A stretch of 64,000 nucleotides of DNA, from the NCBI GenBank assembly GCA_964247055.1, contig OZ176053.1, forward strand, positions 620,001-684,000, read 5' to 3'. The notes beneath the pieces are model-generated. The model made no database searches. It was not told the origin of the DNA and worked only from the letters and a program-made list of their open reading frames with translations. The DNA is from Paragordius varius. Lineage: Eukaryota > Nematomorpha. This document shows positions 44,698 through 55,400 of the stretch, in pieces. Each line of letters opens with the position of its first letter. The stretch's first letter is position 1. The position numbers were made by a program, and so were the translations under genes.

Positions 44698-45779
44698 CAC
44701 TAGACAACAAATTTTAACTTTTTTTAACTGCCATTCTTGTAAATTTAAAATTTATTTCATTTAAGTACATAATTTGAATATCTGAAAAGAAAATTGGTCT
44801 AGCATTCAAGATTTTTTTTATATTAGAGTTTATCGATAATTTTTAGCCGCGATTTAACATTATTCGAAAATTAAAAGTTTTAGATATGAAGCCATGTATT
44901 TTATATCATTCGAAAGAGCGCAAAAAACTGCATCTTTTATGTAGTAAGTCATCTAAATCAATTGGATGTAAAATTGGATCTAAATGGTAGAAATTTTCAA
45001 TCCTTAAATAAGTCAAGAATTTTCACATACAAACTAATTTGAAAATAATATAAATTATTTTAATATAATAAGGTTATATTAGTGTTTAATTTAAAAAAAT
45101 GTTTGAAAAAGCTTTGGTTTGCTTTTTTTATAATTATTTTTATCATACATATTTTACCTAGTGGATACTAAAATGCATAGTTATAACTCTAAATTTATTA
45201 CACAATGCCTATAAAAGATCAAAAATACCTTAAACTCTGTTTTTATCTTTAAAATATCGAAATTATCAGCCTCGTAAAGAAAACAAATTAATATTGATGA
45301 GATGGTAATTTTTAAAAACAAAAACTTAAAAATGGCTGTTTTGAGTGACATAAAAGCAATAAAAAATTAATCAAAAAAACTTTCTTGTGTTATCTTTTTT
45401 TGGACATCATCACCATCTAAACAAAGTTTGAGCTATTTTCATCCATTAGTTTTAAAAATATAATTTAAAAAAATGGTCTCGCTTCGTGCGTTTGTCGCTC
45501 TTTGTGCCCAATATTAACTGTCGATGTAATACATATTAGTATGCATTTTTAGAGTTTATAACTCTTTCGAATGATATATTACAAATGGGCATTACTTGTA
45601 TATTTTCAAAGAAAAACGTTTTGTAAAATTTTGATAAAGAGGGCGCATAATCAAAAAAATCAAATTATACAAAATTCTACTAACGAGTCATAATTTTTAT
45701 TTCAGATTTACTGTCCAAATGATACTAAATATCAGAAAATGCAAAAAACTCGAGTGGCAGAAAAATTTGTTGTCCAGTG
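44698..45779. mobile_element. CACTA-like MITE in unit C (paralogous copy)
   Basis: Same insertion as 31038-32123, carried by tandem duplication; same flanks TTG and TTA. Nearly identical by eye. Confidence 0.6.
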
Positions 45780-46418
45780 TTATGAGTTGACAGAATAAAT
45801 ATGTAAAAATATATAACACGGTGTGTACACTAAAAAATCTTTTAAACTCTCTACATCATTAGATAGTTAAAAGCTTAATAATGAATATTGAAATGATAAG
45901 TGCGGTTAAAATGTTATAAAAAATTAATTTAATTTTGGAATTGGCCAATTTAAATAAATAAATTCAATAGAGTAAAACAGGGCGATTTAATTTTAATTTG
46001 TAATAATGTATTATAAATATAATCTTTAACTCATATATAGAGATAAGGTTTATAAAAAACTCACTATTTTTAAGCTAAAAATCGCTTTTTAGGTTCAAAT
46101 TTAAATGAAAAAAACTTTCCATCATGAGGTAAAAAATTTGATCAATTATCAAATATTTTATATAAAGTTCAGTCTATATATCGCGTTAAATAATCATTTG
46201 CACCCTGTATAAAAAAGAAATTTTTTGTTAATTTGCACTAAAGCAGAAGTAACTTATAATGCTAACAAAATCTCCAATAATTGAAATAATATTTAGAACA
46301 GCATAATTACAGGTTTTTTGGATTGGAAATTGACACTCAAGTACGAGTTTATAGCTTAAATTCTTGTAAATCTTTCAAGGACATTCGGAAATGATGTAGA
46401 ATTTTTATCAACTTATTT

Positions 46419-46459
46419 TTAAAAGACATATTGACGAATAAATTTCGACGCCTTTTTAC
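46419..46459 (-). CDS. ADAMTS-like exon 14: possible terminal exon
   Basis: In phase after exon 13 it reads GKKASKFIRQYVF then TAA. No cysteine and no family similarity. Acceptor ACAATAG|GT. The stop is 6 bp from the right edge of array unit C (46413), so the original 3' part of the gene may have been lost or displaced. Confidence 0.3.
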
Positions 46460-49400
46460 CTATTGTATTTATTTTTATTCCACCTAATATACGATAAAAT
46501 GAGATTTTCATTTTTTTGCAAATAGTTATTAAATTACCGCATTTATCATTACGATATTGATTATCCTGCAGCATTTAGCTACCGAAAGATATAAAGGATT
46601 GAACATTTATTGTTTTATATCCATACTGTCACATAGTTAAAAATAAAATATACCTTAGGACATAGTCGAAACCTGATATATCTACCCCGACAATGCCCGT
46701 TTTTGGGTCTAGAAAATACAAATATATTATAGCTTCAATGAAAATTTATGACAGATAAATTTTGTGTGAACCCCATACAGCCCTTTTTAGTAGTAAAAAT
46801 TAAATATATACAGACAAAGTGTAGAAATATAATGGTAAATATTTTTTATATAAAAAAAGAAAGCCATATTTTTTTAATCTTGATTTTTTAAATAAAACTA
46901 ACTCAATTTAACAAAATCAGATAGATGTAAATTGTTCACACGCTTAATAATTAGATATTTCTATATTTGTAATTAAAGTCTTGTTTATGTGTGAAAAAAT
47001 AAGGTTTAAAATGTATGGCTTTTTTAAACAAAAAACATTGTCTTTTAGTGCTTACATTTTTTACGTCTGTTTATAATTTCAATTTTTACTGTATGGAAAT
47101 AAATATACGTCATTCAATTTTTTTTATAATCACAAAAAGAGTTCTGTTTTGACAGCCAAAATTAGAAATACTAACGCAGGATTATCGCATTTTCTGGTCG
47201 TGGATTGATATCCAAATTCACGATCTGGACCCTGGCATTCTGTCCAAGTAGCCCATGGGCCCCATTTCCCATTGTTTCTTTGTGCCAGTTCACTCTTTTT
47301 TTGACATTCAGTAAATCCACACGTCTAAGTCAGTGGACAAAACAAAACAATTATGTAAGTTATAGAGTTTTGAATAATATTTTTTTCTAACGTGTGTCAA
47401 ATGAATATTCTTTAACTTTTAAAATTTAGTTTGAATTTAATAGATACATATATTGAAATGGACTTGCAGCCCTAACAAATTTAAGTTTGAGTCATTCAAA
47501 AATCGAGGCATAAATTATGGCAGATTCTTTTATCTTCAATGGTTTTATCATTGGGTGACTTTTTTAATACTTTTAAAATGGTTTAAGGCACAGCTCGTTT
47601 TAAGAAATCAAGAGGAAGTTAGGAATTTCAATTTTAAAATGGTTCCAATTCCATTTTCTCAATCAATTATAATGTTTTTTTCCAAAAATAAAAAATATTA
47701 ATGAAATCGTGCCGACAAAACGTAAAAACTTCTAAACTAATAATCTATTTTATAACGTTGATTTTTTTACATAATCGATATAGATATAAAATTTTGTATG
47801 ATATAATTAAGTGTGTGTTCTACCAATAAATTTACATCTCAATTCCTAACTTTGCAGTTTAAAACAATGCAATGTGAAATCAAGGTTAAATACAGCGATG
47901 TGTTTTGAAAAAAAAAAGATTTTTTGGCTTTTATGTTTTACTGCAAGAATTTACCACAAACAAATATATGTATAATATAGTTTACATAGCCTGTGGTGTC
48001 CGCGGTAGCCAAAGAACCGTTTTCATTACAAGGATGACCGATTAAAATTTTCTTGATTGGTTGAGTCGATATATATGTAGACCTTCCAATCAGTTCTCTT
48101 TTCTCACATATGACTAGTGTGCAATTCGACTAGATATACAGTAGTAAAAATTGCATTTATACGGACAAAACGAAAAAAATTTAAAGACAAATATAGTTTT
48201 ATAAAAAGACAACAACCATACTTTGTAAAATTTGATTCTTCCTATATAAGCTATTTATAGTTTTAACTTACACCGAGTATTCAAATACGGACAAAACGAA
48301 AAAATTTGAAGACAAATATTTTTTTTAAAGATAACCATATTTTTGAATGCTTTTTTTAAATGTAGCTGATTGTTTAAAATGGCTAAGTGTGAAATAGAGT
48401 TATATGCTACCAACACAATCAATTCTATATTTTACAATTTTAACTTGATAGCTCATATAGGAAAAAATAACGTTTCAAAGTATGGTTGTCTTTAGATAAA
48501 AATATTTGACATCAGTTTGTTTAAAAATACATTGCAAAAGATATATTAAATCAAATGTGAATTGTTTAACGGATGGATCGCATATAGCCAGAAAAATTTT
48601 TAAGTACTGAGTCCAGAATATATTTATATAATAATAAACAGAATTATAAAAGACTTTTAGCGGGTATCAAAAGAATATTAATGCGTAAATTGATTATCTA
48701 ATATTAAAACATAACAAATTTACATTTTCTGAGGGCCATTTATAAAACTCATTGTAAAAATTGTAAGTATACGGACAAAACGCAAAAATATAAAGGCAAA
48801 TATTTTTTCTAAAAGACAACCATACTTTTTAAATCTTGATTATTTCATATAAATTATATAACTACGATTCTAAAATATATAATTGATTGTTTTATAATAA
48901 GATACATCCATTTCATACTTTGCAGTTTAAAACAATTAGTTATATTTAAAAAATCAAGGTGTAAAAAGTATGGTCGTTGTCTTTTAAAAAAATATATTTG
49001 TCTTTATATATTTATGGTTTGTCCGTATAATTTCAGTTTTTGCTGTATTTTATTTAATTAAAGTATAAATGTACAAAAAATTGCATAGTGTTTAAATTCG
49101 AAAATCTCCTTCCTAAATTAATCTTATATTTTTTAAATTAGAAAAGGTTTGGGATTTAGTGCACTAAAAGAAAAATTGAATTTAGTGATTTACTAGACGC
49201 GAATCAAATTATTATTTAGATGTATGACACAATAAAACAATTTATAGATTTCGGATGTATAAATAAAGTTTCGTTTCACGTTTTCTTTAGTCCATATAAA
49301 TTTGTTTATTGACAGAAAATGTTAAAAACTCATTCAAAAGACAAAATAAAATTGGTTGTTTAATAGAAACGGTGAACACCACATATCCCAAATATAGCTC

Positions 49401-52400
49401 TGAAAATCAAAGGTAGTTTTTATTTCGCAGAGCGATTTGAAATTTAAATATATATAATGTCTAAGATTATAAGCCGAATTTGAAAACATGCTTTCTTTAC
49501 CTTTTAGACGCATTATACATAATTTTTAAAAAATGTAAAATTGAAAAAAATACTAATCTCAAAATTTTTTTGCAGCCATTTTTTTACAATTTTTTTTAAA
49601 TTGCTAATGGAACAGGCAAAAAGATGTAAATTAGGGTTTAATGTAAATAAATGATATAACTTTATAAAGCTTCAAGGCTACATTTTACCAGCTTGATATA
49701 TTTTTAAATATCAGCTTTTCGTTTCGATCGGGTTTTTTAGCTGTTAAACTCTAGAAATGATAAAATTGTAAAAAATAGCTTTAAATTACAGGTGAAAATA
49801 TTTAATAATTCATTTTTAACTAAAACAACTTTCAAAACATTAGTTGACTGGAATATAAAACTACCTAAATATGTAATGGCAGAAAAAGTGAAAAGATTGT
49901 GAAGCGCTAATATTATTAGACTACAATGTGGTGGAAATTAAATATCTATCGAATTTGGAGTAAACTTCATAGTTTAATGAATGCTAAGTAATATAACAAT
50001 TAATTTCTTTTAGGAATTACAAGTTTTTTCATATAATAATATATCTCTTTTTTTTATAAAGGACAATTTTTTAGCCCCTATTTATGATTGCTAACCTGAT
50101 ATGGAAGATAAGTAAATCCAGGGTATTTTTCGCAAAAATTTTCAGTAAAAATGTAATCAGTTATTGATTGATACTTTTGTGGTTTGTTTTCAGCCAAACA
50201 GGATGCTTGTTGGCTACTATACGGTATAAATACAGTAAAAATACACAATTATACGGACAAAACGTAAAACTATTAAGACAAGCTAAAACAACCATACTTT
50301 TAAATCATTGATTTTATTTTATATAACTCATTGTTATATAATGCAAACTAAGAAATTGATATATAATCAACTATATACTTTACAATTGTAGTATGATTTG
50401 TCTTTATATTTTTACATGCATACATTCTTTAACAAAACGATATGTTAAATTTTTTAAAAAATTAGGCTTTCTCTATATATAAATACCATAAAAACTTTAA
50501 AGAGTTTTCTTTTTAACACTTCAAGTTAGTCTTTTTATAAAGTTTTTAGATAATCATAGTTGCATGTATTTATTTGTTTCTCTTTTTTTTCAATTAAACA
50601 TCTTTATCAATATTCAATCAGAAAAAACTTTTTGTTATTTCGAACAATTTTTCCAATTCAACTATAATAATAACTTATTATTGTATTATCGAAAAATTGT
50701 AATTACACTAAAAATTACGTATAGATGAAAGTTAAAAACAAATAAAGTTTGTGTACCAACTTAAAGTGATCAAAGATCAACTTGAAATGTTTAAAAGACC
50801 TACTTAAAATGTTCAAGGACCAAAGTAAACACTATTAATAAATATACTGTATTATTACCCAAAAAAAATATATAATGAGAGATTTTATAATGTATATAAA
50901 AATTAATTAGTTAAATATAACGCCAAGGCTAAGGAAATATTTTTGACACTGCAAGCAGACCATCTCAAGTTATCGTTCGAAGAAGGATGCATGATTCCAT
51001 AAGAAGCTCCACAGTTTTCCCTTTCATCGTGATTTGCGTTGCATCTTATTATTATGTTTACATAAAATTAGAATACAGCTGCAATTTCCAATTATATAAG
51101 TTTAACCTTTATTTACAAGTAAGTATGTTTTTTATCAATTCACTATATATAGAGGACTATCTATAAATTACAAATGTCCATATTCATGTGCCATAGATAC
51201 ACCTGTTAACATGTCTTCATCGCTTAAAAACATACAGCTTTGTTCTTTGGTACATATTCCATTTATAAAGGCATATCCTAAATATATGAAAATAAATATA
51301 TCGTATTTCAATCAAAAGCAACACTATTTCAATCAAACGCAACGCAACATTTTATCAACCAAACGCGACATTTTTTCAGGCAAACGCAACATTATTTTGA
51401 GCAAACGCAACATTTTTAAATCTATTTGGATGAAAAATGTTCCGTTTGTTTGATAAAATGTTGCTTTTAAATTTAAATGAAAATGGTATATATGTAGTAA
51501 ATAAAATTATACAGACAAAATGTAAAAACACAAAGTCAGATATTTTATTCAAAAATAGCGCTATACTTTTTTAAACTTTAGTTTTCCCTGTGTAAATTAC
51601 ACAATTGTAAAATATATAATTGACTGTGTTACCAAATTAACATCTTTATTTATTTTACAATGCAAAAAGATGGTTTTTATTTTAAAAAATCAAGGATTAA
51701 AACGTATATATTGTTTGCTTTGAAAAAAATAGCTGTCTTTTAATTACATAATGTCTACATAATTTGAATCAACTTCTACTTCGTTTTTAAACATTAATAA
51801 CAATTTATTATGATTAACCAATGGTAGATGTTCCCCTTTTCCAAGCATCACCCAAATACAATGATAGATCTTCAGATCCTACGGTATTGACTAATTTGCA
51901 AAAATATTTCATTTGTTCTTTATTGGAGTACACATTTGCTGACTAGATAACAAAAGAAAGACTTTTGATTAGCTCAAGTATATATTTATGGAAATTCCCA
52001 ACACAGTAGTGTATAGAAAAATCAACCAAAATATTGAATAAATTAAACAATGGTAATGTAAGAAAGGAAAAATGTTTATTCAACATTATGTTGTTTTTTC
52101 CATAAAACTGTGTATTCCTATCTAATCTATATTGTGAAATAAACAACTATTAAAATACTACTGTATTTTGAGTAAAAATATCCGCTGTATCAAACAGCCG
52201 TGATGCGCGGTTCTTAAGGCAAGATAAATATTTTTTGCGGCCCTTTGAAATTTTTCAGTTAGTGCCACTCTACTATACCATCATGCCTTAATAAAACACC
52301 TCTGGTTAAACAATGATGCTAAATGGAATTCTACTAAGAAATAGCCACGGTATATTTTATGTGCCAGAGACTTAAAAATGCATTATCTTTGGATTGATTT

Positions 52401-55400
52401 TATGGTTTATATTACAATAAAAATTGAAATTATACGGATAAAACGTAAAAATATAAAGACAAATATTTTTATTTATAAGACAACCATACTTTTTAAAACC
52501 TTAGTTTTTATAAGCTATTTAGTTACAATTTTAAAATTTAGAATTGATTGTGTTGGTAATATATATCTCTATTTCAGACTTTGCCATTTAAAACATATAT
52601 TGAAATAAATCAAGATTAAAAAAGCATGGTTGTCTTTTAGAAAAAAATATTGATTTTATATATTTACGTTTTGTCCGTGTAATTTCAGTTTTTACTGCAA
52701 CTAAACAGGCCCTATTTTCAGCTTTTTAATATTCTGATTGTCGCACAGAGAACAAATTTTTGATATAACCCTTGTGAGTTTAAACGTCTTTATTGGTTAC
52801 ATAATAGTTAAAAGAGCAATTCTTCATAAAATTTATTTGTAATTTTTGGAGGCAAAATAAAACACCGAATTAGATGTCTCCAGTTCGAAAATATTAAAAG
52901 TATGGAAAAAATGTTTAGCTCTCACATTCGCTTTTTTATCCTGCAGTAAATGAAATTATACAGACAAAATGTAAAATCATAAGGGCAATTTTTTTAAAAA
53001 AATAGACAACCATATTGTAAACTGAATTTTTTAATTATAACTTATTAATTGTGGGAGATCATATGAACAAACAGAAAAGCAAATTGACAACAATTATATG
53101 TTTCAAATTTAACATAAATATAAATCAAGTCAAAATATTCTATATGGTTGTTTTTTTAAAAAAAGTGTCTTATTTGTTTTTACCTTTTGTCTGTATAAAT
53201 CCATTTATATATTATATAGGATTTAAATATTAATAATGAACAAAACAGCTGATCATAGGTATTGTAGAAAGCGATTAAAGTAAAACGCACAAAGTTATAT
53301 CCATAAATTTTAGGTATTTGTAAACCAGGAGTGTCAAACACATATAATTTTGCGGGCCGCATTTTTTAATGAAAAAACTGGCAAGCCGGCCTGCATCGGA
53401 AATATATATGGGCATTCGAAAATAATTTATTGGATTTCCATAAGACTGTAAGCTAACTCAATATAGCATTTTTTCTAGTTCCTACCATTTGTATAGATTA
53501 ATTTAGAAAAATTGTTTAAGAAATATTAATTTTTATAAGATTTCTTAAGTATATTTTTGAGATGGATTTCAAAATTTTTTGCGGGCAGCACATAAAGTGT
53601 CGAAGGACCGCGTGTTGAAACCTCTGTTGTAAACGATTAGCGCAACATAGTTAAAAATTTTCGGCAAACGCTCAACTCAACAATATATGCTATAAAACCT
53701 TTGTTTAATATATGTTTGTGGTTGATTTAATTATTTTTTATGATTTATATTTTATAATAATTTCTAAAACCCTATAAATGTTTAAGGCTATTATACAGAG
53801 TAGGGGTCTCCAACACGCGGCCCGCGATTAACTTGGAAATGCGTAATCAAAAATATGCATATGAAATCTTAATAAAATTGAGATTTCTAGAAAAATATTC
53901 TGAGTCAGTGTAAATGTCAAGGAACTAAAAAAATTGCAATCTTGTGTATATATTTCGAATGCGGCCAGCCGGGATTTTTGAGTCGAAAATGCGGCCTGTG
54001 AAGCCATTTGTGTTGGAACTCCTGGTGTAGAGAATGGTGTACGCAATATAAATTTCAAAAAGAATGGTGTAATGCCAAAAATATATTAGACAGACAAAAT
54101 TTTAAAATCAATAAACAATTTTTTCCTAAAAAGGAAAACCATACTTTATTAAGCTTGATATGTTTTGATTTGACTTTTTGTATAGAAAAATCTAGCGTTT
54201 AAAAAGTTGTGGTTCAAAAAATTTTTGATTCTAACTTTTTGTTCGTATAATCTCATTATTTACTGTAAATTAGAAATCGTTTTTTAAACGTACACATGCA
54301 TTTATTATGCAATAAGTAAAAAATTCAATCATAAGATAGTGTTACCTTCTGTTTTCCCGCATAAACTATGGCCCACATAGGAATCATTGATTTATCTTGC
54401 AAAATTGCATTAGCCTAAATAATATACATGTATAGATATATTCACCTCAAATTTCCCGTTAGACACTTTAAATTCACCCTCAAACATTTCAAATTAAACT
54501 TAAATATTTTAATGAAAACACTTGAAATTTGCCCTCGAACATTTCGAATTTACCCTTACGCATTTCAAATGCCCTTATTATGTGTTTTGAACTAATTAAA
54601 CTGATTATAGATATGTACCGTTTATGGCATAGTTTATTATTTTTCTGTATTACTTTGTTTTTAAACAAAATTTATGTTTTTAAAAAAAATATTTATAAAA
54701 CATCGGTAATTTTTTCAAAACAAAATTTCATGATTATGAAATGGGAATAAATTTCTAATGTTCAAGGGTGAATTCAAGGCGAAAATATATTATACATTTG
54801 CATTTAACGTAGTTTAAATTTCAAATTTTGGAATAAATGACTAAAATAAAAAATTGAGATACCACGCGAAATATAATCATAATTTGCAGTTCTGTTAGAT
54901 CGCTGTCACCCTCATGAACTTTGACACTTGCGATATAAGCCGTTGCATTATTATAAGCCGACCTTGCTTGTTTGTGATTAGCCAAGTTGATATGATTTTT
55001 TTTGCCATGTAAAGTCATGTACTCTAATAAGATTTTTTAATGTAGGTTAATTATTTGTATAAATTGAAATTCAACGGACAAAACGTAAAAATATAAAGAC
55101 AAATATTTTTTTGTATTAAACAACCCTATACTTTTTAAAACCTTAATGTTTCCCACATAAGCTACTTAGTTACAATTGTAAAATATAGAATTGATTGTGT
55201 TAGTTTTATATATATCTATTTCACACTTTGCCATTTAAAACAATGAGTTATATTCATATAAATCTAAAATAAAAAGTATGGTTGTATTTTAGAAAAAAGT
55301 ATTTGTCTTTATAATTTTACGTTTTGTCCGTATAATTTCAGTTCTTACTGTATCTGTATAATTTGGTTATGACAGGCCCTGTCCAACACATATGGCTTTC

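Larger units (their letters stand above)
13773..46413. repeat. Tandem array of ~10.3-kb units (three copies, A-B-C)
   Basis: Unit C (36064-46413) is the complete reference. The left edge repeats at 13773 (GCTCGCAGGGGGCG against CTCGCAAGGGGCG at 36066). The right edge (GATGTAGAATTTTTATCAACT) occurs at both the B/C junction near 36063 and the array end near 46413, which defines head-to-tail tandem copies. A covers the left part of the unit, B the middle and right. The units hold MITEs, simple repeats and unrecognised AT-rich DNA and no host exon that I can see. It separates filamin from the ADAMTS-like gene. Confidence 0.85.
36064..46413. repeat. Array unit C (complete copy)
   Basis: The only copy spanning both edges. 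The left half (to about 40.8 kb) resembles A, the right half (from about 40.85 kb) resembles B, with a short B-like patch near 40.03-40.16 kb. Contains the same nested MITEs as B without the LINE. Confidence 0.8.
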
